A stretch of 64,000 bases of DNA from Alistipes sp. (GCA_017474235.1 JAFVIB010000004.1:186001-250000), one strand, 5' to 3'; positions 35,689 through 43,278 are shown, counted from the first letter of the stretch. A program made the numbers and translations. Notes: generated from the sequence alone by a model not told the origin.

Positions 35689-36489
35689 ATGGTAGAAAAA
35701 TTTATAATGGCGGGCGATACAGCTCTCCATATTTGCGACTCTGAGAAGGGGGATAAAACGGTCGTTCTTCTGCACGGCTATTTAGAAAATATGCTTGTGT
35801 GGGATGAGTTTATCCCTCACATTTATAAGCAGATGCGCGTAGTTGCTCTCGATTTGCCCGGACACGGAATATCGGAGGTAAAGGGTGCTGTACATACTAT
35901 GGATTATCTCGCCGATGTGGTTGCTGCGGCTTTAGAGAGTTTGGGTATCGAAAAGGCATATATTGTTGGTCACTCGATGGGTGGATATGTAGCTCTTGCA
36001 CTTTGTGAACGCCATCCGGAGTGTGTTGCCGGCGTGGTGCTGTTGCACTCCACACCAAATGCCGACAGCGAGGAGAAGAGACACAATCGTGAGCGCGAAA
36101 TAGCCCTCGTAAAGTCCGGAAAGAAGGAGATGCTTGCCCGAGTGGCTCCCGAGGCGGGCTTTGCTGCTGATAATCGTCGCCGTTGCCAATCATATATCGA
36201 GGACTTGACAGAGATGGTGCATCTTACTGAGGATGAGGGTATTGTGGCTCTGCTGGGCGGTATGATAGAGCGTAAAGATCAGAACGATATGCTCCGCCAG
36301 CTTGCCGCGCCGCAACTGTTTATTCTCGGCAAGAAAGACGAGTATATCACCCTGCCAATAGCCGAGGCTATGGTGGCGGCACATCCGCAGGCAGAGGTGG
36401 TGTGGATGGAGAACTCGGGTCATATGAGCTTTATCGAAGAGCCGGAGGCGTGCGCCAAATGTTTGGTCGATTTTGTTTTAAATAAATAA
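35689..36489 (+). CDS. Alpha/beta-fold hydrolase
   Basis: A 266-residue cytoplasmic alpha/beta hydrolase. The start at 35689 ([20 protein letters not shown]) is chosen because a TTG 24 nt upstream would begin before or at the predicted transcription start. [13 protein letters not shown] forms the oxyanion region, Ser96 in GHSMGGY is the nucleophile, and His in [13 protein letters not shown] is the catalytic histidine. Substrate unknown. It resembles 3-oxoadipate enol-lactonase/BioH-like members in length only. No operon partner; it is divergent from dapF. Confidence 0.88.
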   Translation: MVEKFIMAGDTALHICDSEKGDKTVVLLHGYLENMLVWDEFIPHIYKQMRVVALDLPGHGISEVKGAVHTMDYLADVVAAALESLGIEKAYIVGHSMGGYVALALCERHPECVAGVVLLHSTPNADSEEKRHNREREIALVKSGKKEMLARVAPEAGFAADNRRRCQSYIEDLTEMVHLTEDEGIVALLGGMIERKDQNDMLRQLAAPQLFILGKKDEYITLPIAEAMVAAHPQAEVVWMENSGHMSFIEEPEACAKCLVDFVLNK

Positions 36490-36494
36490 ATATG

Positions 36495-36502
36495 TATCTT
36501 TG
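36495..36502 (+). promoter_or_regulatory. Promoter -7 box of the FAD oxidoreductase gene
   Basis: TATCTTTG matches TAnnTTTG, 30 nt before the ATG at 36533. Confidence 0.7.
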
Positions 36503-36532
36503 CAGCAAACTTAACCACTAAAAACAATAATA

Positions 36533-38383
36533 ATGAAATCTATCGCAAAAATTGTAGCGGCTTTGCTTGTTATCCTTATGCCGCTTACAGCCTCAGCTCA
36601 GATGAAAACTGAGGCAAACTCTACTGTTAAAAAGCATGTAGAGCTCTCAGCAGATGTTGTTGTCTGCGGAGGTGGTCTTGCCGGTGTTTGTGCGGCTGTA
36701 TCTGCTGCTCGTCACGGTTCAAAGGTTGTCCTTGTTCAGGACCGCCCTGTACTTGGAGGTAATGCATCAAGTGAGATGCGTATGGGTATTGTAGGTACAA
36801 AGATTGACGATACTCAGGAGACAGGTATCCTCGAGGAGATGCAGCTTAGAAACTTCTACTACAACCCTCTTCAGCGTTACACAATGTGGGATGACGCAAT
36901 TTATACAACTGTTATTTCAGAGCCAAATATCAAACTGTTGCTTAATACTTCAGTTAATGATGTTGTTATGAATGGCGAGCGCATTGCTGCTGTAAAAGCT
37001 TGGAATATTAACGCTTATACAGACTATACTATCAATGGCACTATCTTCATAGATTGTACAGGTGATGGTATCCTCCGCCTCTCAGGTGCGCAGTATCGTC
37101 ATGGTCGAGAGCTCCCTTCAGAGTTTGGTGAGAGCTGTCAGGCAGAGGGCGGCGATGCTAAGACTATGGGTAACTCTCTCCTTATCCAGCTTCGCAGAAC
37201 AGATGAGGAGGTTCCATTTGAGGCTCCTGAGTGGGCTTACCACTTTACAGATGCAGACTTTGACTACTCCGTTCCTGAATCTACTATCCCGGGTATGAAG
37301 TTCAACTATAAGCGCATCTACTATGCAGAGGATAATAACTTCTGGTGGTGCGAGTTCGGTGGCAACTTCGATACTATCGCCGATGCAAACGATATCCAGT
37401 TTGAGCTTAAGAAGATTGTCTATGGTATTTGGGAGTATATGAAAAACCATCCTGACGGTCGTGCAAAGGGCTTTGAGCTTGATTGGATTGGCTCACTTCC
37501 GGGCAAGCGCGAGAGTACTCGTTTCGTAGGTCCGCACATCCTTACTCAGAACGACATTCTCAGCGGTGGTCACTTCCCAGATGTTGTGGCTTATGGTGGT
37601 TGGACTCTCGATGATCACCATCCGGATGCATTCCACAAGAAGGGTGCAATCTCTGTTGAATATACTGTTCCACAGGGCTTCGGTATCCCATTCGGTGTTC
37701 TCTACTCTGTAAATGTTCCAAACCTTATGTTCGCAGGTCGTGATATCTCTGCAACTCATATGGGTCTCTCTGCTACCCGCGTTATGGCAACTTGCGCACT
37801 GCTCGGTCAGGCAGCAGGTACAGGTGCAGCAAAGGCTATTGAGAAGGGTGTTGATCCTGCAGAGGTACATAAGACATATATCGGCGAGGTTCAGGCTACC
37901 CTTGAGGATGACGATGTAATGCTTCCATACCGCTGGCGTACCGTTTCAGAGCTCACATCTACAGCTAAGGTTGCTAAACATCTTGAGGTTATCCGCAACG
38001 GTATTGACCGTAATTGGCAGGGTACAGATAATGGCGTTTGGGTAGTTCCAAATAAGAATACCATCACTTATAAGTGGGATGAGCCTGTAACTGTTAGTGC
38101 TGCTCGTATGATCTTTGACTCAGAGCTTAAGGTGCGCAGCAAGCGTATGCGTAAGTTGGAGGCAACTACCGAGCGCGTAGAGATTCCAAAGGTAATGGCT
38201 AAGGGCTTTAAGATTCAGGCTCTCGTTGATAAGGAGTGGAAGACCGTATATGAGGAGGATAACAACTACCTCCGCCTCCGTAAGGTATCTTTCGAGCCTG
38301 TTGAGACTAAGCAGCTCCGTCTTGTCGTAACCGAGACTTGGGGCGCAGAGAAGGCTCATATATTTGCGTTCGACGCACTTTAA
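36533..38383 (+). CDS. Secreted FAD-dependent oxidoreductase
   Basis: The 616-residue protein has a signal peptide (MKSIAKIVAALLVILMPLTASAQ without the last few residues). A Rossmann FAD-binding motif follows (VVVCGGGLAGVCAAVSAARH, about residues 43-62), then LVQDRPVLGGNASSEMRMG, typical of the FAD_oxidored family found in Bacteroidetes carbohydrate-use regions. A second FAD contact (MFAGRDISATHMGLSATRVM) lies near residue 405. The last 130 residues form a beta-sandwich-like domain. Codon use is like the ribosomal genes, suggesting high expression. Its stop is followed by copy 3 of the 3'-UTR motif and a terminator. Substrate unknown. Confidence 0.9.
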   Translation: MKSIAKIVAALLVILMPLTASAQMKTEANSTVKKHVELSADVVVCGGGLAGVCAAVSAARHGSKVVLVQDRPVLGGNASSEMRMGIVGTKIDDTQETGILEEMQLRNFYYNPLQRYTMWDDAIYTTVISEPNIKLLLNTSVNDVVMNGERIAAVKAWNINAYTDYTINGTIFIDCTGDGILRLSGAQYRHGRELPSEFGESCQAEGGDAKTMGNSLLIQLRRTDEEVPFEAPEWAYHFTDADFDYSVPESTIPGMKFNYKRIYYAEDNNFWWCEFGGNFDTIADANDIQFELKKIVYGIWEYMKNHPDGRAKGFELDWIGSLPGKRESTRFVGPHILTQNDILSGGHFPDVVAYGGWTLDDHHPDAFHKKGAISVEYTVPQGFGIPFGVLYSVNVPNLMFAGRDISATHMGLSATRVMATCALLGQAAGTGAAKAIEKGVDPAEVHKTYIGEVQATLEDDDVMLPYRWRTVSELTSTAKVAKHLEVIRNGIDRNWQGTDNGVWVVPNKNTITYKWDEPVTVSAARMIFDSELKVRSKRMRKLEATTERVEIPKVMAKGFKIQALVDKEWKTVYEEDNNYLRLRKVSFEPVETKQLRLVVTETWGAEKAHIFAFDAL

Positions 38384-38413
38384 TTTTGTCGTGATAATGC
38401 GGCATTTGCGCAT
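38384..38413 (+). promoter_or_regulatory. 3'-UTR RNA motif, copy 3 (after the oxidoreductase gene)
   Basis: Directly after the UAA: TTTTGTCGTGATA (38384-38396), then a hairpin ATGCG-N7-CGCAT (38397-38413). The core and position match copies 1 and 2, with different stem bases. Confidence 0.65.
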
Positions 38414-38444
38414 ATAAGAGCGCACCTGCTTCCGCTAACAAAAA

Positions 38445-38494
38445 GTACCCGCAAAGGGAAATACGCATAGTATGTCCCTTCGCGGGTATTTTTG
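38445..38494 (+). terminator. Intrinsic terminator after the oxidoreductase gene
   Basis: TACCCGCAAAGGGA and TCCCTTCGCGGGTA form a stem with one mismatch, followed by TTTTT at 38489-38493. Confidence 0.85.
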
Positions 38495-38813
38495 CCGAGC
38501 GTGGCATCTGCACTCTTCTAAGCACAAATGAGTGCAAGACAGAGACGGAGTACAATCTCTGACAACAAAATGGGTGCAAACTATAGGCGTAGTTTATAGG
38601 TAATTAGTGGTAGATAGCGAAAATATTGACAGCAACATAGCTGCTAATTTGCACCTCGGAGCATAGGAGGTCAGATTTCTCTGCCCGCCTATGCGACAAA
38701 GCCTCCCTTTTTCAAAGGGAGGTTTGGAGGGAATGTAAATATTTTATATTTTATACTATTGGCGAATTATCTCTCTTTTCGGATTTTGGAAAGCCATCGG
38801 AGATGGTACAAGA
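38495..38813. other. Non-coding gap with a CCTCCC palindrome
   Basis: I see no gene in this stretch. It contains an inverted pair GCACTC/GAGTGC (38510-38535), the short direct similarity AAACTATAGG/AGTTTATAGG near 38580-38600, and a palindromic block CCTCCCTTT-TTC-AAAGGGAGG (38702-38722) followed by TTTGGAGGGA. Blocks like the last one look like dispersed palindromic repeats, but copy number cannot be judged here. Confidence 0.6.
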
Positions 38814-38814
38814 A

Positions 38815-38870
38815 AAAGATAGTCCTCTGAGGTCAAGTTTACTTGAAACCGAAAGATGGACTATCTTTTA
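38815..38870 (+). other. Nested hairpin with terminator-like 3' end (possible small RNA)
   Basis: A perfect 11-bp stem AAAGATAGTCC / GGACTATCTTT encloses an inner hairpin TCAAG-TTTA-CTTGA and ends with a short T-run. It is far from any stop codon: the preceding gene already has its own terminator 320 bp upstream. Confidence 0.5.
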
Positions 38871-38875
38871 TTGTA

Positions 38876-38989
38876 ATAGCTGAAGCTATCCTAAATCCGC
38901 AACGCAGAGAAGAGAAACGCAGTTTCTCCGAAAGCTTTTTGCACGCCCTGCTTTTTCTCGAAAAAGCGGGCAGTACTGCGTTAGCTATG
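38876..38989. repeat. Nested multi-stem inverted repeat upstream of rplS
   Basis: An outer pair ATAGCT/AGCTAT plus AACGCAG (38901-38907) / CTGCGTT (38976-38982) encloses two further perfect hairpins: GAGAAAC-GCA-GTTTCTC (38912-38928) and GCTTTTTC-TC-GAAAAAGC (38950-38967). The cruciform layout suggests a non-autonomous repeat or a folded RNA. A 90-codon frame across it is most likely not a gene. Confidence 0.6.
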
Positions 38990-39006
38990 TCGAAAAAGGA
39001 AAAAAT

Positions 39007-39038
39007 TTTGGTGGTTGTGAAAATTTTTTCTACCTTTG
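39007..39038 (+). promoter_or_regulatory. rplS promoter
   Basis: TTTG (39007-39010), a 20-bp spacer and TACCTTTG (39031-39038) make a full Bacteroidetes promoter. Confidence 0.8.
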
Positions 39039-39044
39039 CGCCTG

Positions 39045-39179
39045 CGTATCAACCTCTTATAATTGGGTGTGGGTCAAGGGTGCGAGTAAAATCGTGCAGG
39101 ATTATAGGGCAGTGACCTTGTATGGTATGGCTGGCACAGCGATAATGTTGAGCGGAAACTATTAAATTTTGTTGCAACA
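39045..39179 (+). promoter_or_regulatory. rplS leader RNA (candidate autoregulatory element)
   Basis: The 135-nt leader has two mutually exclusive pairings that share bases: GGTCA (39072-39076) with TGACC (39113-39117), or CAAGG (39075-39079) with CCTTG (39116-39120). It also has TATAAT/ATTATA and the hairpin GCTG-GCA-CAGC. L19 leaders are known in other phyla; whether this is one needs a covariance search. Confidence 0.5.
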
Positions 39180-39557
39180 ATGAACAAGGATTCGTTGATT
39201 AAGCTCGTAAACGAGCAGATGTGGACCAAGACTGATGCAGATGTTCCACAGTTTAATGCCGGTGATACTATCACCGTAACTTACCGTATTATTGAGGGTA
39301 GCAAGGAGCGTCTTCAGAGCTTCCGTGGTGTAGTTATCCAGATTAAGGGTACAGGCAAGACCAAGATGTTCACAATCCGTAAGGTATCTAACGGTGTGGG
39401 CGTTGAGCGTATCTTCCCACTCTACTCACCACACCTTGATAAGATCGAGGTAAACAAGCGTGGTGTTGTTCGCCGTGCTCGTATCTACTACTTCCGTGAT
39501 CTTACCGGTAAGAAGGCTCGTATTAAGGAGCGTCGTATGGTAAAGACTGAGGCATAG
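39180..39557 (+). CDS. rplS: 50S ribosomal protein L19
   Basis: L19 (bL19) forms intersubunit bridge B8 with 16S rRNA, next to L14. The 125 residues include [34 protein letters not shown] and [20 protein letters not shown], all typical. It is monocistronic, with its own promoter, a long structured leader and a terminator, which fits stand-alone feedback control. Confidence 0.98.
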   Translation: MNKDSLIKLVNEQMWTKTDADVPQFNAGDTITVTYRIIEGSKERLQSFRGVVIQIKGTGKTKMFTIRKVSNGVGVERIFPLYSPHLDKIEVNKRGVVRRARIYYFRDLTGKKARIKERRMVKTEA

Positions 39558-39576
39558 TCCGTAGTCGTTACAAGGG

Positions 39577-39608
39577 AAGGGGGCTGCTGAGAAGCAACCC
39601 CCTTTTTG
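39577..39608. terminator. Terminator between rplS and the NodT-type gene
   Basis: GGGGG-C-TGCT-GAGA-AGCA-A-CCCCC followed by T5 (39603-39607). It serves rplS, and its A/T flanks may also serve the convergent gene. Confidence 0.8.
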
Positions 39609-39611
39609 TTG

Positions 39612-41084
39612 TTATTTAGCACCGCCTCCGAGGACTTTGTACAACTCGATATAGTTGATATAGTATCGGGTAAATGCTTCGGCAAGGTTGAATTGAGTCT
39701 GAAGCATCGGGCGTTGTGCTGCCAGCAAATCCATATAGCTTGCCTGACTGTTCTCGTAGAGGTACTTGCTGTATGTATAAGCCTTGTTGAGTGCTTGGTT
39801 TTGCTTGAGCAACTTATTTACCTTTGTTCTGTTTATCTGATAAAATACAAGTGTGTTGCTCACCTCTGTACACGCTTTGAGGAGAGTTTGGCGGTAGGTG
39901 TCAAGGCGTTGCTGAGCCTCTATCTCTCGCACTCGTTTATTGTGCTTTAGTGTTCCGTGCTGAAATATCGGCTGTGTAAGACCCGTAAAGATATTATATA
40001 CAAGTGAGCGTGGGAAATCTATGATGTTGGCATTGAACGAGCCCATAATACCCACGCCTCCGCGAATTGTCAGAGCCGGATAGAGAGCCGCTTTGGCAGC
40101 ATCTTGAAGATGAAACGCCTCTTGCACGGCAAACTCGGCTGCCATAACATCAGGGCGATACTGCAATAGATGAGCCGGCACTCCTATATCGACACTGTCG
40201 TTAATCTGCTCAGCTGTGATAATATCCTCTAACTTTGAACGCTTGATAGGTGCATTATGGCGTGAGAGCAGCAGGTTAAGGGCATTTTCGGTGACAAAAA
40301 TCTCAGCCTCGATGTCCGGTTTTATTGCTTGAGCCTTGTATAGCTCGGCTTTGGTCTGCTCTATGGCGACATCAGAGAGTGTTATCTGTGGCGAAATGAT
40401 GTTAGGGAGAATAAGTTTGTCCTTTTCGTAGATAGGGATAACCTGCTTGGCTTTGAGCTGGTTTTCATCCTCCTTAAACTCTATTTGGCGAGCCAATATC
40501 TGCTCATTGCTCTTGATGATACTGTTTACCGCCTCTAACTTGGCATCCAAACAGATAAGACGGTAGTAGTTTGTCGCAATATCGGCAATCAACCTCACTT
40601 TTACAGCTTGTGCGCTTGACTCTTTAGCAAGCAGGTCGGCAACACTTGCCTTTTTGGTACTGCGCAGTTTGCCCCAAAGGTCTATCTCCCAGCTTGTTAG
40701 CGTGAGGTTTATTCCATGCTCGTTGTATGGATTTTCACGGATGGAGCGTTTCTGCTCGTGCTGACTTAACCCGATGCTGAATGCAGGGGCAAAACTCTTG
40801 CGACTCTTTACGAAATAACTTTCAGCCTTATCTATCTGTAATATAGCCGAGTGAAGAGTGTAGTTGCTTCTGATCCCCTCGTCAATGAGAACTCTCAGGT
40901 TCTCATCTTTGTAGTAGTTCTGCCACAATATAGAGGCTACTGAGAGCGAGTCGTTGCTTACGCTAAGACTATCAGGAATACGGTAGTTGGGGATTGTTAT
41001 CTCTGTTAATTTCGATGAGTAACTGCCTGCAGAACAGCTGATAATCAGCAGAGAAGATAGTATTATTACTAAATGTTTATACAT
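39612..41084 (-). CDS. TolC/NodT-family outer-membrane efflux lipoprotein
   Basis: A 490-residue outer-membrane factor of tripartite efflux pumps. It begins with a lipobox (IISC, Cys17). Two repeats of the outer-membrane-efflux fold follow, with long helical stretches and the family motifs YYKDENLRVLIDEGIRSNY, LTSWEIDLWGKLRSTKKASV and GVGIMGSFN. NodT/OprM-type proteins usually sit beside an RND pump and adaptor. None is present here, so this is an orphan that must pair with pumps encoded elsewhere. It has its own promoter at 41106-41113. Confidence 0.9.
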   Translation of the reverse strand: MYKHLVIILSSLLIISCSAGSYSSKLTEITIPNYRIPDSLSVSNDSLSVASILWQNYYKDENLRVLIDEGIRSNYTLHSAILQIDKAESYFVKSRKSFAPAFSIGLSQHEQKRSIRENPYNEHGINLTLTSWEIDLWGKLRSTKKASVADLLAKESSAQAVKVRLIADIATNYYRLICLDAKLEAVNSIIKSNEQILARQIEFKEDENQLKAKQVIPIYEKDKLILPNIISPQITLSDVAIEQTKAELYKAQAIKPDIEAEIFVTENALNLLLSRHNAPIKRSKLEDIITAEQINDSVDIGVPAHLLQYRPDVMAAEFAVQEAFHLQDAAKAALYPALTIRGGVGIMGSFNANIIDFPRSLVYNIFTGLTQPIFQHGTLKHNKRVREIEAQQRLDTYRQTLLKACTEVSNTLVFYQINRTKVNKLLKQNQALNKAYTYSKYLYENSQASYMDLLAAQRPMLQTQFNLAEAFTRYYINYIELYKVLGGGAK

Positions 41085-41105
41085 TTGTTTGCTCTATTTT
41101 TGGGG

Positions 41106-41113
41106 CAAATTTA
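41106..41113 (-). promoter_or_regulatory. Promoter -7 box of the NodT-type gene
   Basis: On the minus strand TAAATTTG (plus CAAATTTA) lies 21 nt before the ATG at 41084. Confidence 0.65.
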
Positions 41114-41191
41114 GTAAAAATAGCTGATTTGGTTGCATTTGCTGCATAAATAGTTACTTTGTTCGTAGGAGTGAGCCCTATATAGCAAAAA

Positions 41192-41214
41192 AAATGCTAC
41201 CATTTTTGGTAGCA
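41192..41214 (-). terminator. Hairpin next to the partial tRNA copy
   Basis: TGCTACCATTTTTGGTAGCA makes an inverted repeat with flanking A7. It lies just past the second copy of the tRNA-Cys end and may terminate minus-strand transcripts. Confidence 0.5.
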
Positions 41215-41237
41215 GTGAGGTCTGAAGCGGATTCGAA
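41215..41237 (-). repeat. Exact 23-bp copy of the tRNA-Cys 3' end
   Basis: These 23 bases are identical to 41401-41423, which covers the last T-arm and acceptor bases of tRNA-Cys plus 3 bases beyond its end. The copy is in the same orientation, 186 bp downstream of the gene end. The rest of the tRNA is not duplicated. Confidence 0.9.
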
Positions 41238-41400
41238 TATCGAGCCTTTAGGCTCGTTATCATCGACGGAGTGCCGCTGTCGCTTTTTAGCGGAGCGGAT
41301 ATACACGGAGGAGATAACCAAGGTGAGAATCGACTGACCACCTATACTCCGTCATAGATAGCAAAAAAATAGCGTTAGAGTGATTTTTAACGCTGTTTTG
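41238..41400. other. Structured 163-bp segment between the two tRNA-Cys ends
   Basis: No gene is seen. It contains a perfect hairpin CGAGCC-TTTA-GGCTCG (41241-41256). It also has an 8-bp inverted pair GACGGAGT (41265-41272) / ACTCCGTC (41346-41353) enclosing further stems such as CCGCT/AGCGG. A terminator-like AGCGTTA / TAACGCT hairpin (41371-41394) lies directly beside the tRNA 3' end. Confidence 0.6.
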
Positions 41401-41403
41401 GTG

Positions 41404-41474
41404 AGGTCTGAAGCGGATTCGAACCGCTGTACGAGGTTTTGCAGACCTCTGCCTAGCCACTCGGCCATCAGACC
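41404..41474 (-). tRNA. tRNA-Cys (anticodon GCA)
   Basis: A 71-nt tRNA on the minus strand. The acceptor GGTCTGA/TCAGACC has discriminator U, the normal tRNA-Cys identity base. The anticodon stem GAGGT/ACCTC has loop CTGCAAA, giving GCA. The T-loop is TTCGAAT. CCA is not encoded. A promoter -7 box (minus TATATTTG, plus 41507-41514) and a leader hairpin AACGG/CCGTT (41483-41498) lie upstream. Confidence 0.95.
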
Positions 41475-41482
41475 ATAATTTG

Positions 41483-41514
41483 AACGGTTTTATCCGTTTG
41501 GGTGTGCAAATATA
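41483..41514 (-). promoter_or_regulatory. tRNA-Cys promoter and leader hairpin
   Basis: On the minus strand TATATTTG (plus CAAATATA 41507-41514) precedes a hairpin AACGG-N6-CCGTT at 41483-41498, the same arrangement as at tRNA-Leu. Confidence 0.55.
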
Positions 41515-41546
41515 GTGCGTTTTTATTTCAAATCCAAAAAAAATAG

Positions 41547-41554
41547 TATCTTTA
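41547..41554 (+). promoter_or_regulatory. Weak promoter box upstream of the dprA-like gene
   Basis: TATCTTTA differs from TAnnTTTG only in the last base and lies 43 nt before the ATG. Confidence 0.4.
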
Positions 41555-41597
41555 CGGTGAAAATTTTAATATTTTACACTTTTTATCTCTCTAATTT

Positions 41598-42473
41598 ATG
41601 AAAATTGAGGATGTTGCACTCTCCTTTGTGCCAAATATAACTCCAAGGGTTATAGCCCATCTGTTGGAGATTTTTGGCTCGGCTGAGGCTATATACTCGG
41701 CATCGGAGAGAGACCTTCTGCATAGGGCTGAATTGAGAGAGGATATTGTGCGGAGCATTATCAAAAAAGATAGTTTTACGAGAGCCGAGAGGGAGATAAG
41801 AAGTTGCGAAAAGAGTGGTATTGCCTTGCTCGCATCGACAGATAGCCACTATCCGGAGCAGTTGCGATTTACGGCAGATTATCCTCATATTATATATATG
41901 GTAGGGGATAGGTCGCTTATAAATAACACTATGCTTTGCGCACTTACGGGGGAGCGTGAGAGCATCAGCTCCTATGGCGAGAAGATGGTCTTCAGGCTCT
42001 TGGAGCAGATTGCCGAGATTGTGCCCGAGACGGTTATTGTAGGTGCTTTGGAGGGTGGCGTGGATGCCGTGGCACTGAGGGCTGCACAACACTTTGGGCT
42101 CAGATGTATCGGGGTCAGCGGCTCTATGTTGTCGCATATAGAGCCGTCATATTGCACCCGCGTAGCCGAGGAGATTTTAGATAGCGGAGGGCTGCTGATA
42201 AGCGAGATAGGGTCGGAGTGTAAGAACTTTGATACGGTGGGCACGGCTCATCATAGAGTTATTGCGGGTCTATGCAGTGGTGTTGTCGTTGTAGAGGGTA
42301 GTAAAGTGCCGGATATTGCGCGTTATGCAGACAGCTACTCCCGACAGCTCTTTGCTCTACCCGGCAGGGTCACAGACTCTATGTCGTGGGGTGCAAATGC
42401 GATGATAGCCTCGTCAATGGCACAGATGGTCTGCTCGGGAAGGGATATTGTTGAACAGTTAGGATGGGAATAG
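41598..42473 (+). CDS. dprA: Divergent DprA-family protein
   Basis: DprA loads RecA on incoming single-stranded DNA during natural transformation. The 291-residue protein keeps the overall plan: a helical N-terminal region, then a Rossmann-like domain ending IAGLCSGVVVVEGS and LFALPGRVTDSMSWGANAMI. Several signature positions differ from the usual DprA: the GSR motif is TGER, the GID-AH motif is GGVDAVALRAAQ, and the FPxRNR motif is VGTAHHRV. The C-terminal winged-helix domain is absent. It is the first gene of dprA-tatD-ansA, with starts 1 and 15 nt after the preceding stops. Confidence 0.85.
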   Translation: MKIEDVALSFVPNITPRVIAHLLEIFGSAEAIYSASERDLLHRAELREDIVRSIIKKDSFTRAEREIRSCEKSGIALLASTDSHYPEQLRFTADYPHIIYMVGDRSLINNTMLCALTGERESISSYGEKMVFRLLEQIAEIVPETVIVGALEGGVDAVALRAAQHFGLRCIGVSGSMLSHIEPSYCTRVAEEILDSGGLLISEIGSECKNFDTVGTAHHRVIAGLCSGVVVVEGSKVPDIARYADSYSRQLFALPGRVTDSMSWGANAMIASSMAQMVCSGRDIVEQLGWE

Positions 42474-42474
42474 T

Positions 42475-43263
42475 ATGTTGATAGATACACATTCGCACAT
42501 ATACGAGCCGGAGTTTGATAGCGATCGCGCGGAGGCATTGCAGAGGTGTCTTGATGTCGATGTGAGGCTGCTGATGTTGCCGGCGATAGATAGTCAGAGT
42601 TATGAACGGATGTTTGACCTTGTCAGAGAGTATCCGGATATGGTGCGCCCGATGATGGGCTTGCATCCGACATCGGTGAATGAAAATCCCGATTGGAGGT
42701 CGGACTTGCAACGGGTAAGAGAGTACTTGCAGCACCCTCCGCAGGGGATTGACCGCTTCTATGGCGTTGGCGAGATAGGTCTTGATTTCTATTGGAGCAA
42801 CGACTATCGGGATGAGCAGATTGAGGCTTTTAAGGCTCAGATAGAGATGGCGATAGAGTATAATCTGCCGATAGTTGTCCATACTCGTAGTGCTTGGAGA
42901 GAGATGTGCGAGGTTATGGAGGCGTTTGCCGGTCGCGGGGTGAGAGGTATATTTCACGCCTTCTCGGATGATGTAGAGAGTTACTACAGACTTAAGAGGT
43001 GCGGCGATTTTCTGTTCGGTATAGGTGGTGTTGTGACCTTTAAGAAGAGTAAACTCGCCGAGGTGGTGCAGCAGATGGATTTGGGAGATATTGTTTTGGA
43101 GACCGACTGTCCATATTTGACCCCTGTGCCGCATCGTGGCGAGCGTAATGAGTCGAGCTATGTGAGGTTTGTATGCCAAAAGGTGGCTGAGTTGAAGGGT
43201 GTCGATTACAATGCTGTGGCAGAGCAGACGACAGCCAATGTAAAGCGTTTGTTTAATGTATAA
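42475..43263 (+). CDS. tatD: TatD-family metal-dependent hydrolase
   Basis: TatD-type nucleases are TIM-barrel enzymes that degrade DNA or process RNA and D-aminoacyl-tRNA. The 262-residue protein has the metal ligands His6 and His8 (IDTHSH), the glutamate in GVGEIGLDFYW, two histidines in VVHTRSA and IFHAFSDD, and the Asp in LETDCPYLTPVPHRG. It begins 1 nt after the dprA-like stop, so it is translationally coupled. Confidence 0.95.
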   Translation: MLIDTHSHIYEPEFDSDRAEALQRCLDVDVRLLMLPAIDSQSYERMFDLVREYPDMVRPMMGLHPTSVNENPDWRSDLQRVREYLQHPPQGIDRFYGVGEIGLDFYWSNDYRDEQIEAFKAQIEMAIEYNLPIVVHTRSAWREMCEVMEAFAGRGVRGIFHAFSDDVESYYRLKRCGDFLFGIGGVVTFKKSKLAEVVQQMDLGDIVLETDCPYLTPVPHRGERNESSYVRFVCQKVAELKGVDYNAVAEQTTANVKRLFNV

Positions 43264-43278
43264 GTAGTATATAGTAGG

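Noticed and set aside
38843-39115. A 90-codon plus-strand frame upstream of rplS
   Set aside because: It starts at TTG inside a hairpin, crosses the multi-stem repeat and the rplS promoter, and encodes nothing recognisable.
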